The notes beneath the pieces were generated by a model that saw nothing but the letters and a program-made list of their open reading frames with translations, made no database searches and was not told the origin of the DNA. Shown piece after piece: positions 27,051-35,016 of a stretch of 64,000 nt of DNA. The stretch spans positions 40,212 to 104,211 of the forward strand of contig LM655170.1 in assembly GCA_000824825.2 (NCBI GenBank), read 5' to 3'. Origin of the DNA: Mesorhizobium sp. ORS 3324. GTDB lineage: Bacteria; Pseudomonadota; Alphaproteobacteria; Rhizobiales; Rhizobiaceae. Positions within the stretch are counted from its first letter, which is position 1, and the number at the start of each line of letters is the position of its first letter. Made by a program: the position numbers and the translations under genes.

Positions 27051-27094
27051 GCAATGCCGGACGGAAACCCGCCCGACGCTTTTCCTGGAATTGC
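27051..27094. repeat. Mosaic palindrome downstream of acuI
   Basis: GCAATGCC at 27051-27058 faces GGAATTGC at 27087-27094. Between them GGAAA and TTTTCC flank an 11-nt loop (ccgcccgacgc) similar to loops of the other mosaic elements. It abuts the acuI stop codon at 27096-27098. It is more degenerate than the copy upstream of the same gene. Confidence 0.6.
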
Positions 27095-27095
27095 G

Positions 27096-28085
27096 CTACA
27101 TATCGACCACCACGCGGCCTCTGATCTTGCCGTCGATGATGTCGCGCGCGGCGCCGATGATGCCGTCGAAGCCGATCGAGCGCGACAGTGTCGACAGCTT
27201 CTTCAAGTCGAGATCGGTGCCGATGCGGCGCCATGCCTCGAGGCGAACCGGTTTCGGCGCCATGACGGAATCGATGCCGAGCAGCGAGACGCCGCGCAGG
27301 ATGAAGGGGGCGACGCTGGTCGGCAGGTCCATGCCGCCGGCCAGGCCGCAAGCCGCGATCGCGCCGCCATAGGAGGTCATCGACAGCACATTGGCGAGCG
27401 TATGGCTGCCGACCGAGTCGATGCCGCCGGCCCAGCGTTCCTTGGCGAGCGGCTTGGCCGTCTGGTTGAGCTCGTCGCGCGCGATCACTTCCGCCGCGCC
27501 GAGGTCGATCAGATAGGGGCTTTCGGCGTTGCGCCCGGTGGAAGCGATGACGTGGTAGCCGAGGGTGGAGAGGATCGAGATGGCGACCGAGCCGACGCCG
27601 CCGGCCGCGCCCGTCACCACCACCGGTCCGCGATCCGGCAAGATGCCGTGCCGCTCCAGCGCCATGACGGCGAGCATTGCCGTATAGCCTGCGGTGCCGA
27701 CGGCCATCGCATCATGCGGGCTCATGCCTTCGGGCAATGGCACCAGCCAGTCGCCCTTGACCCGGGTACGCCCGGCATAGGCGCCGTAATGCGTCTCGCC
27801 GACACCCCAGCCGTTGAGGATCACCTTGTCACCCTTGCGCCATTCCGCATGGGACGAGGAGATGACGGTGCCGGCGAAATCGATGCCCGGCACCAGCGGC
27901 CAGCGGCGCACGACTGGGGCCTTGCCGGTAATGGCGAGCCCATCCTTGTAGTTCACCGTCGTCGCCTCGACGGCGACGGTGACATCGCCTTCCATCAGAT
28001 CGGCTTCGGTGAGATCGACGATTTCGACCGACTGCTTCTTCTCGGCGTCGCGCGAAACGAGGATGGCTTTGAAGGTATCGGGCAC
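27096..28085 (-). CDS. acuI: AcuI/YhdH-type acrylyl-CoA reductase (MDR family)
   Basis: A 329-residue MDR enzyme of the YhdH/AcuI group. Motifs are TTVNYKDGLAITGKAPV, PGIDFAGTV, NGWGVGETHYGAYA and VVVTGAAGGVGSVAISI. There are no zinc ligands. AcuI reduces acryloyl-CoA to propionyl-CoA with NADPH, detoxifying acrylate from propionate or DMSP pathways. Palindromic mosaic elements flank it on both sides, making it look like an isolated cassette. It lies on the same strand as lspA but is separated from it by the repeat. Confidence 0.87.
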   Translation of the reverse strand: MPDTFKAILVSRDAEKKQSVEIVDLTEADLMEGDVTVAVEATTVNYKDGLAITGKAPVVRRWPLVPGIDFAGTVISSSHAEWRKGDKVILNGWGVGETHYGAYAGRTRVKGDWLVPLPEGMSPHDAMAVGTAGYTAMLAVMALERHGILPDRGPVVVTGAAGGVGSVAISILSTLGYHVIASTGRNAESPYLIDLGAAEVIARDELNQTAKPLAKERWAGGIDSVGSHTLANVLSMTSYGGAIAACGLAGGMDLPTSVAPFILRGVSLLGIDSVMAPKPVRLEAWRRIGTDLDLKKLSTLSRSIGFDGIIGAARDIIDGKIRGRVVVDM

Positions 28086-28103
28086 TTTTGTCTCCTCGGT
28101 TCG

Positions 28104-28140
28104 GCGGAAAACCGCAGCGCACTTTTCCTGGAATTGCTCC
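28104..28140. repeat. Mosaic palindrome between lspA and acuI
   Basis: GGAAAA (28106-28111) and TTTTCC (28123-28128) form a stem around the 11-nt loop ccgcagcgcac, followed by TGGAATTGCTCC. The loop and neighbouring bases match the elements at 8363-8465 and 27051-27094, as in rhizobial intergenic mosaic elements. Confidence 0.65.
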
Positions 28141-28172
28141 TGGAACGAATTTGCGGCGGCGGCCGCGTGGGG

Positions 28173-28661
28173 TCAATTGCCTGGATCCTGGGGCTTGGCA
28201 TCGCGGCGCCAGCCGATCAGCTCGTCGAAGACAACTAGCGCTGCGCCCACGGAAATGAAGGCGTCGGCGAGGTTGAACACCGCGAAGGACCAGACCGGCG
28301 TATGGAACAGAACGTAATCGATGACGTGGCCGTATATGGCGCGGTCGATCAGATTGCCAAGCGCGCCGCCGACGATCAGGGCAAAGCCGACACGGGCAAC
28401 GATATGGCCGGCAGGCGTACGCGCGGCGAGATAGAGGACGAAGGCGACGACGAGCGCGGCGATGACCACCAGGCCGGTGTCGCCGAAGGAGGAGAACATC
28501 GAGAAGGCGATGCCGGTGTTGTAGGTGCGGAACAGCGCCAGGAACGGCAGGAGATCGACCTTGTCCTGGAAGGCGAGACCATTCTCGACCAACTGCTTGA
28601 TCCACTGATCGAGGCCAATGGCGATAACGGCCAGCACGGCATAGGGAGACCAGGATTTCAC
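28173..28661 (-). CDS. lspA: Lipoprotein signal peptidase (signal peptidase II)
   Basis: A 162-residue inner-membrane aspartic protease with four hydrophobic segments. The family motifs are FRTYNTGIAFS, the first catalytic Asp in GGALGNLIDRAIYGHVIDYV, and the second in FNLADAFI. It removes signal peptides from prolipoproteins after lipidation. It lies 13 bp downstream of a TrmH-family gene and shares its orientation, so the two are probably co-transcribed. Size is as usual for the family. Confidence 0.95.
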   Translation of the reverse strand: MKSWSPYAVLAVIAIGLDQWIKQLVENGLAFQDKVDLLPFLALFRTYNTGIAFSMFSSFGDTGLVVIAALVVAFVLYLAARTPAGHIVARVGFALIVGGALGNLIDRAIYGHVIDYVLFHTPVWSFAVFNLADAFISVGAALVVFDELIGWRRDAKPQDPGN

Positions 28662-28674
28662 GATTTCTCAGCCC

Positions 28675-29535
28675 TCATCGCGTGTCGGTGGCGGGGTCGA
28701 GCTTCAATGCGCCGCGTCGGATCTCGAACAGCATGACGCCGGTGGCGACCGCCAGATTGAGGGAATCGGCGCGGCCGGCCTGCGGGATCCTGAGCAGCCG
28801 GTCGCAGCTCTCGGCGAGGCTGTCGGGCAAGCCCTGCTGCTCGTTGCCCATCAGGAGCAGCACTGGCCCCCGCGAGAAGTCGACCGAGCGGTAGTCGACA
28901 GCGCCCTTCAGATGCGTTCCGGCGACGAGCCCCGGAAAGTCGCGCCGCCAGGCGAGGAAGGCCTGCTCCGTCGCCTTGGCGACGGGTACGGCGAAGATCG
29001 AGCCCATGGTGGCGCGCACCGTCTCCAGTGAAAACGGATCGGTGGTGTCGCCGACCAGGATGACGCCCCTGGCGCCGACGGCATCGACGGTGCGGATGAC
29101 GGTGCCGAGATTGCCGGGGTCGCGCACGCGATCGAGCGCGACCCAGACATCGCCGTCCGTGGCGCGGATGTCTCTCAGCGGCAGGCTCTGCTGCGCGAAG
29201 ACGCCGACAACCATTTGCGGGTTTTCGCGGCGGGTGATTGCCGCGAGCACCTTCTCCGAGACTTCGAGCACGGTGCCGCCGGCGGCGACCGTGCGCGCCG
29301 CGACCTTTTCTATGGCCGCATTGCCGCGCCCTGCCTTGGCGAAGACCAGCGTCCTGATCGACCAGCCGAGGTCGAGCGCGTCGATGACCAGCTTCAGGCC
29401 TTCGGCCATGAAGGCGTTCTGCTGGTCGCGGAATTTCTTGAGGGCCAGCGCCTTGATGTCCTTGACCAGCGGATTGGCGAGGCTGGTGACTTCCTTGACC
29501 TGGCCGACGGGCCGGGCTCCATCATGCGGGACCAT
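28675..29535 (-). CDS. TrmH/SpoU-family RNA 2'-O-methyltransferase
   Basis: A 286-residue protein with an N-terminal L30e-like substrate-binding domain (VKDIKALALKKFRDQQNAFMAEG) and a SPOUT knot. The SPOUT motifs are VALDRVRDPGNLGTVIRT (motif 1), LLMGNEQQGLPDSL (motif 2) and LRIPQAGRADSLNLAVATGV (motif 3). It methylates a ribose in rRNA or tRNA; the exact target is uncertain. Its ATG (29535-29533) directly abuts the TGA of the upstream methyltransferase gene, so translation is coupled. Confidence 0.9.
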   Translation of the reverse strand: MVPHDGARPVGQVKEVTSLANPLVKDIKALALKKFRDQQNAFMAEGLKLVIDALDLGWSIRTLVFAKAGRGNAAIEKVAARTVAAGGTVLEVSEKVLAAITRRENPQMVVGVFAQQSLPLRDIRATDGDVWVALDRVRDPGNLGTVIRTVDAVGARGVILVGDTTDPFSLETVRATMGSIFAVPVAKATEQAFLAWRRDFPGLVAGTHLKGAVDYRSVDFSRGPVLLLMGNEQQGLPDSLAESCDRLLRIPQAGRADSLNLAVATGVMLFEIRRGALKLDPATDTR

Positions 29536-30597
29536 TCAAGCCACCCAGCGCGAGAACAGCGAGGTCGAGAGCGCGCGGCCGGCGGATTTCTCGCGGATGA
29601 TCAGCTCGCCGGATTCGACCGTGCCGCCCATGCCGGCGAAGGTATCGCGCATCAGGGCGTGGATGGCGAAGAAGGAGGCGCGGATCGAATAGGCGGTGAG
29701 AACGACGGCAATCGGCCTCGGCGTCAGGATCGAGCGGCAGAGGTCGGTTAGACCGGGCAGGTCCTCGAACAATTGCCAGACCTCGCCCTTGGGGCCACGG
29801 CCGTAGGCAGGCGGGTCGAACAGCACGATGTCGTAGCGGCTGCCGCGGCGTTCCTCGCGCTCGGCGAACTTCACCGCGTCCTCGACGATCCAGCGGATCG
29901 GCTTGTCGGAAAGCCCGGCCATTTCCTGGTTCTCGCGCGCCCAGCCGATCGCCTTCTTCGAGGCGTCGACATGCGTGACCTCGGCGCCGGCGCGGGCCGC
30001 CACCAGCGAGGCAAGGCCGGTATAGCCGAAGAGGTTGAGCACCTTGACCGGGCGCTTCGCCGCGGCGATCAGCCCGGCCATATGGTCCCAATGCGAGGCC
30101 TGCTCGGGAAAGACGCCGACATGGCGGAACGAGGTGAAGCGGCCGAGATAGTCGATGCCGTCATGCTTCATCGGCCAGGTCTCGCCGAGCGGCGCCTTTG
30201 GAAAACGCCAGCGGCCGATGCCTTCCTCGTCGGTGTCGCCGGTGAACACGGCGTCGGCGCGCTCCCATTCCTTGGCTGGAAGCGCGCGCTGCCAGATCGC
30301 CTGGCCCTCTGGGCGCACGATGCGGTAGGGGCCGTACTGCTCCAGCTTCTCGCCACCGCCGCTGTCCAGCAGCGCATAGTCGGCGTTGGGAGCGACTTCG
30401 AGGATCAGCGGCAGACGCTCGGCGGGCAACGGGCCTTCGCGGCGGACGAGCGGGCGCTGCGCTGGTTTTGCCTCCTGGCGATGGTGCGGCTCTGACCCCG
30501 CCGCCGAAGCCGTCTCGCGCAGGCGCGACTGGCTGGGACCGGGTTTCGCCGGCTGGCGCGGGCGGTTGTCGCGGTTTCGGTCGCGAAATGACTTCAA
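29536..30597 (-). CDS. Class I SAM-dependent rRNA methyltransferase (RlmI/YccW-like)
   Basis: A product of 353 residues from a TTG start at 30597. The TTG is chosen because CGGAGA sits 7 bp upstream, whereas the open frame continues far upstream into antisense-like sequence. After a Pro/Arg-rich N-terminus, the Rossmann methyltransferase domain has VLNLFGYTGLASLVAARAG (motif I), VTHVDASKKAIGWARENQ and the catalytic-type loop FDPPAYGRG. The family methylates cytosine C5 of 23S rRNA, but the substrate here is inferred. It heads the operon with trmH and lspA and is divergent from the WYL regulator. Confidence 0.85.
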   Translation of the reverse strand: MKSFRDRNRDNRPRQPAKPGPSQSRLRETASAAGSEPHHRQEAKPAQRPLVRREGPLPAERLPLILEVAPNADYALLDSGGGEKLEQYGPYRIVRPEGQAIWQRALPAKEWERADAVFTGDTDEEGIGRWRFPKAPLGETWPMKHDGIDYLGRFTSFRHVGVFPEQASHWDHMAGLIAAAKRPVKVLNLFGYTGLASLVAARAGAEVTHVDASKKAIGWARENQEMAGLSDKPIRWIVEDAVKFAEREERRGSRYDIVLFDPPAYGRGPKGEVWQLFEDLPGLTDLCRSILTPRPIAVVLTAYSIRASFFAIHALMRDTFAGMGGTVESGELIIREKSAGRALSTSLFSRWVA

Positions 30598-30720
30598 GAA
30601 CAATCTCCGGAACGGCAGGCCGCTTTTGGCATAGGCCTTTAGCCTTCGCAACCAGATGGTCCGGCGCTGTCCCGTCGCGATGCGATGGACCGAGCAGAAG
30701 AAACGGGCAAATCTCAAGTC

Positions 30721-31431
30721 ATGTCCCGCTCCGAACGCCTGCTCGATCTCATCCAGATCCTGCGCCGCCACCGCCGGCCGGTGAGCGGCCACACGCTTGC
30801 CGGCGAGATGGGTGTGTCGATCCGCACGCTTTATCGCGACATCGCGACGCTGCAGGGGCAGGGCGCGCCGATCGAGGGCGAGACGGGGCTGGGCTATGTG
30901 CTGAAGCCCGGCTTCATGCTGCCGCCGCTGATGTTCACCGACGAGGAGATCGAGGCGATCGTGCTCGGCTCGCGCTGGGTGGCAAAGCAGCCGGACAAGC
31001 GGCTGGCGGCGGCCGCGACGGACGCGCTGTCGAAGATTGCAGCGGTGCTGCCGGACGATCTGCGCGAGGACCTCGACGCCACGACGCTGCTCGTAGGACC
31101 GAGTTCCACAACCGTCGAGGCGATCGACCTCGGGGTCGTGCGGCAGGCAATCCGCCACGAGCGCAAGCTCGGCTTCCTCTATCGCGATGCCGGCGGCGCC
31201 GCCTCGGAGCGTATGGTCTGGCCGTTCGCGCTCGGCTTCTTCGACAAGGTGCGGGTGATGGTGGCGTGGTGCGAGATGCGTCAAGATTTCCGGCATTTCC
31301 GCGCCGACCGCATGTCTCACCTCGCTGCTACCGACATTCGCTATCCGCGCCGCCGCCAGGCGATGTTGAAGGAATGGAAGGCGACGCTCGACAACCCGGG
31401 TCAGAACGCAGCGAAAGATTCGGCTGGGTGA
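30721..31431 (+). CDS. WYL-domain transcriptional regulator (YafY family)
   Basis: A 236-residue protein with an N-terminal HTH_11 (SERLLDLIQILRRHRRPVSGHTLA...VSIRTLYRDIATL) and a C-terminal WYL-type domain (IRHERKLGFLYRDAGG, VWPFALGFFDKVRVMVAW). Such proteins sense nucleic acids or small ligands. The ATG at 30721 is preferred over a 12-codon upstream extension, as MSRSERLLDLIQ is the usual family start. It is followed 70 bp later by a VOC protein gene that it may control. Confidence 0.88.
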   Translation: MSRSERLLDLIQILRRHRRPVSGHTLAGEMGVSIRTLYRDIATLQGQGAPIEGETGLGYVLKPGFMLPPLMFTDEEIEAIVLGSRWVAKQPDKRLAAAATDALSKIAAVLPDDLREDLDATTLLVGPSSTTVEAIDLGVVRQAIRHERKLGFLYRDAGGAASERMVWPFALGFFDKVRVMVAWCEMRQDFRHFRADRMSHLAATDIRYPRRRQAMLKEWKATLDNPGQNAAKDSAG

Positions 31432-31501
31432 CGACTGCTGCCAGAATCTGACAGTAGGTCGATCTATGTTCACCAAGGTTCAGACACCTTGGAGAACAGA
31501 T

Positions 31502-31870
31502 ATGTCCACGCCCAATTTCGCCATCCTCTATGTCGACAGCCCCGAGAAGAGCGGCGCCTTCTATGCTTCGCTGCTCGGACATGAGCCGGTCGAGGCCTCG
31601 CCGACCTTTGCAATGTTCGTGCTCGACAAAGGCTTCAAGCTCGGGCTGTGGTCGCGCCACACCGTTGAGCCGGCCGCCGCCGCGGCAGGCGGAGGCGGCG
31701 AGCTCGTGCTGGCGGTCGAGAATGCGGCCGCGGTCGACGCCACGCATTCGGACTGGGCCAAGCGCGGCCTGAAAATCCTGCAGGCGCCGACCGACATGGA
31801 CTTCGGCCGCACCTTCGTCGCGCTCGACCCCGATGGTCATCGGCTGCGGGTTTATTGGCCGAATGAGTAG
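31502..31870 (+). CDS. VOC-family (glyoxalase/bleomycin-resistance fold) protein
   Basis: A 122-residue protein with two beta-alpha-beta-beta-beta halves, FAILYVDSPEKSGAFYASLLG and later FVALDPDGHRLRVYW. The fold includes extradiol dioxygenases and glyoxalases. The metal ligands cannot be assigned with certainty, so this could be a binding protein. The ATG at 31502 has GGAGAA 6-9 bp upstream. Its stop codon lies in the first unit of the GAGTAGGG repeat. It is likely in one unit with the WYL regulator. Confidence 0.83.
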   Translation: MSTPNFAILYVDSPEKSGAFYASLLGHEPVEASPTFAMFVLDKGFKLGLWSRHTVEPAAAAAGGGGELVLAVENAAAVDATHSDWAKRGLKILQAPTDMDFGRTFVALDPDGHRLRVYWPNE

Positions 31871-31967
31871 GGGAGTAGGGGAGTAGGGGAGTAGGGGAGC
31901 GCGCCTCCCGAGCCGTATTATCAGCGCTCTAACATACTCCCTTACTCCCCTATTCCCCTACTCCCTT
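31865..31967. repeat. GAGTAGGG tandem array with inverted arm between convergent genes
   Basis: GAGTAGGG is repeated four times from 31865 to 31896. The opposite arm, about 31932-31967, reads the complement with variants (ACTCCCTTACTCCCCTATTCCCC). The arms enclose about 35 nt of unrelated sequence. The VOC stop (TAG 31868-31870) and the stop of the cyclodeaminase gene (TAG 31960-31958) are both in the arms. It may act as bidirectional terminator. Confidence 0.75.
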
Positions 31968-32929
31968 ATCTTGAGCGCCTCGTAGACGGCGATGCCGGCG
32001 GCGAGGTCCTCGAGCGCGGCGCCGACAGATTTGAACAGCGTGATCTCGCCGTCATTCTGCCGGCCTTGTTTCTCAGCGCGCGCCAATTCATGCAGGTCGG
32101 CGACGATCGCTTCAGGCTTCAGCAGGCCGGAAGCCAGTGGCTGGACGATGTCGCCGGCCTCCTTGGTGGCGCCGGCGCGGGTGTCGACATAGACGCGGGC
32201 GCGGGAAATCGCTTCGTCGTCGCTTTCGCGCATCGCCGGCGTGAAGCCGCCGACCAGGTCGACATGGGTGCCCGGCTTCAGCAGCGCCCCCTTGATCAGC
32301 GGCGTCGTCGAAATCGTCGCTGAGGAGACGATGTCGGCCTCGCCAAGCTCGGCTTCGAGGTCGCTAGCAGCCTCGGCTGGGAGACCTTCGGCGCGCAGCG
32401 CGCTTGCCACCTTTTCGGCATTGGCCGGCGTGCGGTTCCAGATGCGGATCGACGTGACCGGCCGAACCGCCGAATGCGCCTTGGCCAGGAAGGGCGACAG
32501 CGCGCCGGCGCCGATCACCAGCAGCCGCGCGGCGTCCTCGCGGGCGAGGTAGGATGATGCGAGCGCCGAGGCGCTAGCGGTGCGCCACTGCGTCAGCCGC
32601 TGGCCGTCGATCAGCGCTTCCGGCTCTCCGGTCACGCCGTCGAGCAGCAGATAGAGACCCATCACCGCCGGCTTGCCGATGGCGTTGTTGTCCGGCGACA
32701 CGGTGACGATCTTGACGCCGATATGGCCGCCCGCCGAAGTGCCGGCGGCGTTGAAATCGGTCCAGGCCGGCATCAGCAGCAGCGTCGAGGCGGCGCCGTC
32801 CGGCCGCTCGACCGCGTGATGGTGACGCACCGGTTGCACCGCCCCTTCGCGAAAGGCGGTGCGCAGCGTCTCGACCAATCCGGGAAAGGTCAGCGCGTGA
32901 TCGACCTCGTCGGCCGAGATGGTCAGCAT
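31958..32929 (-). CDS. Ornithine cyclodeaminase/mu-crystallin family protein
   Basis: A 323-residue NAD(P)-binding protein. Features are KIVTVSPDNNAIGKPAVMG, LTQWRTASASALAS, a Rossmann fold RLLVIGAGALSPFLAKAH and VDLVGGFTPAMRE. Members are ornithine cyclodeaminases, ketimine or pyrroline-2-carboxylate reductases and alanine dehydrogenases; which applies is not decidable here. The last residues (KIRE) and the stop are encoded by the repeat arm, so the C-terminus may have been altered by repeat expansion. Confidence 0.87.
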   Translation of the reverse strand: MLTISADEVDHALTFPGLVETLRTAFREGAVQPVRHHHAVERPDGAASTLLLMPAWTDFNAAGTSAGGHIGVKIVTVSPDNNAIGKPAVMGLYLLLDGVTGEPEALIDGQRLTQWRTASASALASSYLAREDAARLLVIGAGALSPFLAKAHSAVRPVTSIRIWNRTPANAEKVASALRAEGLPAEAASDLEAELGEADIVSSATISTTPLIKGALLKPGTHVDLVGGFTPAMRESDDEAISRARVYVDTRAGATKEAGDIVQPLASGLLKPEAIVADLHELARAEKQGRQNDGEITLFKSVGAALEDLAAGIAVYEALKIRE

Positions 32930-32956
32930 GAAAGGCTCCGTGGCGCAATGCGCCGT

Positions 32957-33289
32957 TCAGTTGGTCGGCTTCGGCAGTGCCGGTCCTTTCGGCGCTGCGG
33001 GCGCGCGGCTCACCGCCTGGCGCAGGTTCTCGGCCTCGAGGCCGCGCTGGCGCGCGAGCTTGCGATAGCGGCCCTGCTTCACCCAGGTCGCCATGCTGCC
33101 GACGACCATGCCAACGGCCAAAGCCAGGAACAGGAAGATGAAGAGCGGCAGCGTCAATGTCAGCGCCGGGTTGCCCGGATGGAACGGATCGAGCGTGAAG
33201 GCGACCGGTCCGCGGTTGGCGACCGCGAGCGCGATCAGGATGACGGCCAGCGGCACGAAGACCACGACGAGCACGAAGCGATTAAGCAT
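32957..33289 (-). CDS. LapA-domain (DUF1049) membrane protein
   Basis: A 110-residue protein with two membrane helices (about 4-24 and 45-67: LPLFIFLFLALAVGMVVGS) and a cytoplasmic coiled-coil tail (RKLARQRGLEAENLRQAV) ending in an Ala/Pro-rich stretch. LapA/YciS proteins take part in LPS assembly control in enterobacteria by regulating LpxC turnover; the function here is inferred from the family. It lies between the cyclodeaminase and ihfB, an order seen in other rhizobia. Confidence 0.83.
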   Translation of the reverse strand: MLNRFVLVVVFVPLAVILIALAVANRGPVAFTLDPFHPGNPALTLTLPLFIFLFLALAVGMVVGSMATWVKQGRYRKLARQRGLEAENLRQAVSRAPAAPKGPALPKPTN

Positions 33290-33310
33290 CAGATCTCCAT
33301 GGAGAGGCGG

Positions 33311-33366
33311 TTTAAAGCGCGCACGTCTTTGTCCCGAAACCGGTCTCCACTTTCGGGAGACATGCT
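33311..33366. repeat. Mosaic palindrome between ihfB and the LapA gene
   Basis: TCCCGAAA (33332-33339) pairs with TTTCGGGA (33351-33358) around the 11-nt loop ccggtctccac, preceded by TTTAAAGCGCG and followed by GACATGCT. The order matches the second half of the element at 8363-8465, with compensating base changes in the stem. Confidence 0.65.
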
Positions 33367-33406
33367 CTGAGCCCCGGGACGGCGTTTGGACCCGCCGGCG
33401 CGGCGC

Positions 33407-33691
33407 TTATTTGCCGCCGTTCAGCCTTTCGCGCAACTCCTTGCCGGTCTTGAAGAACGGCACCCACTTCTCCTCGACCTCGACGGACTCGCCCGTGCGC
33501 GGGTTGCGGCCAGTGCGGGCAGGGCGGTTCTTCACCGAAAAGGCACCGAAACCGCGCAGCTCGACCCTGTTGCCTTCGGCAAGGGCGTCGGTGATCTCGT
33601 CAAAGATCGCGCCGACGATGTTTTCGACATCGCGCAGGAAAAGGTGCGGGTTGCGCGCGGCAATGATCTGCACAAGTTCAGACTTGATCAT
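33407..33691 (-). CDS. ihfB: Integration host factor beta subunit
   Basis: A 94-residue DNA-bending protein. It starts [14 protein letters not shown] and has the DNA-binding arm with the conserved GRNPRTGE and the helix pair [20 protein letters not shown]. The N-terminal Lys/Glu pattern and [14 protein letters not shown] fit IHF beta rather than HU. It acts with IhfA and is needed at sigma-54 promoters, matching rpoN nearby. It lies downstream of sppA on the same strand. Confidence 0.95.
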   Translation of the reverse strand: MIKSELVQIIAARNPHLFLRDVENIVGAIFDEITDALAEGNRVELRGFGAFSVKNRPARTGRNPRTGESVEVEEKWVPFFKTGKELRERLNGGK

Positions 33692-33769
33692 GAGAACGTT
33701 CCCCGTAAACCACTGCGGTCAAATTATCAGGATGATTTTATTGCTTTTTTGGTTCTTCCCAACAGCTTG

Positions 33770-34723
33770 TCAAGGGTGCCAGACCGAAACGAGACCGTCA
33801 AGGAACAAGCGGTCCGCGCCAAGCTCGTGAATGACATCGCCGCCGGCGTCCGGCAAGCCGAGCGCATTTGAGATGGCTTTGGTCATGCTCCGCGAAAACA
33901 GGTAGCTGCGCCCCTCCGTGCTCTTCCATTCGACGACCTTGAGCTTTTTGTCGACGCCCTTGCTCGTCAGCCAGTCGATCGCCTCGGTCTCGCCGCCAAC
34001 GGCGTCGACCAGGTGATTGCCGAGCGCCTGCCGGCCGGTGAAGATCGCACCGTCGGCCAGAGCGAGCGCTTGCTCATGCGACATCTTGCGCCGTTCGGCG
34101 ACGATGCCGACGAACCAGTCATAGCTGTCGAGGATGAGCTTTCGCACCATGGCGCGCTCGTCGTCATTGGTCGGCTTGAAGGGCGAGGGCGCAGCCTTGA
34201 GCGGCGAGGATTTCACTTCCTCGAGCTTGATGCCGAGCTTGTCCATCAAGCCGCTCACGTCGGGATACTGGATCAGCACGCCGATCGAGCCGACGATCGA
34301 GGTCTTGCGGGCGACGATGTGATCGGCCGCGCTGGCGATCATGTAGCCGGCAGACGCCGCCAGCGTGCCGACCTCGGCAACCACCGGTTTGTCGCCGGCA
34401 AGCTTGCGCACTTCCTCATAGATCGACTCGCCGCCGACCGTGGTGCCGCCTGGCGAATCGATTGAAAGGATGACGCCCTTCACCATTGCGGACTTGCGGA
34501 TCGTCTCCAGCCTTTTGATCAGCTCCTCGTCCTCGGTGATGGTGCCTTCGATCTTGACCTTGGCGATGTGGTCAACCGCCTGGCCGGTGAAATCTTCACC
34601 GTAAATCCATGCCGAAAAGGCGATCAGCGCTGCCGCCAGCACCACAAATGCGGCCACGCGCCAGAACGTCAGCTTGCGGCGCAAGCGGCGGCGGTCGATC
34701 AGGTCGTCGGCTCTCATTGCCAT
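33770..34723 (-). CDS. sppA: Signal peptide peptidase SppA (short form)
   Basis: A 317-residue inner-membrane serine protease with one N-terminal membrane helix (about 20-40). Catalytic features are ILSIDSPGGTTVGGE, the Ser nucleophile in GTLAASAGYMIASAAD and the Lys in the IVARKTSIVGSIGV region. It degrades signal peptides left in the membrane. The ATG at 34723 is preferred to the upstream GTG at 34735 since AGG lies 6-8 bp before it. It is in the same orientation as ihfB, whose start is 79 bp downstream. Confidence 0.9.
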   Translation of the reverse strand: MAMRADDLIDRRRLRRKLTFWRVAAFVVLAAALIAFSAWIYGEDFTGQAVDHIAKVKIEGTITEDEELIKRLETIRKSAMVKGVILSIDSPGGTTVGGESIYEEVRKLAGDKPVVAEVGTLAASAGYMIASAADHIVARKTSIVGSIGVLIQYPDVSGLMDKLGIKLEEVKSSPLKAAPSPFKPTNDDERAMVRKLILDSYDWFVGIVAERRKMSHEQALALADGAIFTGRQALGNHLVDAVGGETEAIDWLTSKGVDKKLKVVEWKSTEGRSYLFSRSMTKAISNALGLPDAGGDVIHELGADRLFLDGLVSVWHP

Positions 34724-35016
34724 TGTCAGCCTCACAGTCGCTGGGAAAGGACGCTTTTAAAGCAAGCATCCCCGCGCGGCTACCGTTTCCTGACAACTTC
34801 GGCGCGAACGATGGACGTTGAAGATGGCCTCACGAAAAATTAACGCAGCCTGTCCCTATCTGCTATGAAAGGATGGCAGTCCGGCCGAATTCGTCCTAGT
34901 CGTGCGGTAGCAGCCGTCACATTTTTGCAGTTTTCCTCCGCTTGTGCTTGCGTGCGGGGGCCGGCATACCACCTATAGGCGGTGTTTGGCGGGCAAGGGC
35001 TCATTAGAAAACAGTC

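Noticed and set aside
29536..31476. 646-residue methyltransferase
   Set aside because: The N-terminal 290 codons are antisense to the WYL regulator gene; a TTG with good Shine-Dalgarno exists at 30597.
31865..31967. Possible CRISPR array
   Set aside because: Units are 8 bp with no spacers; it is a tandem array with an inverted arm.
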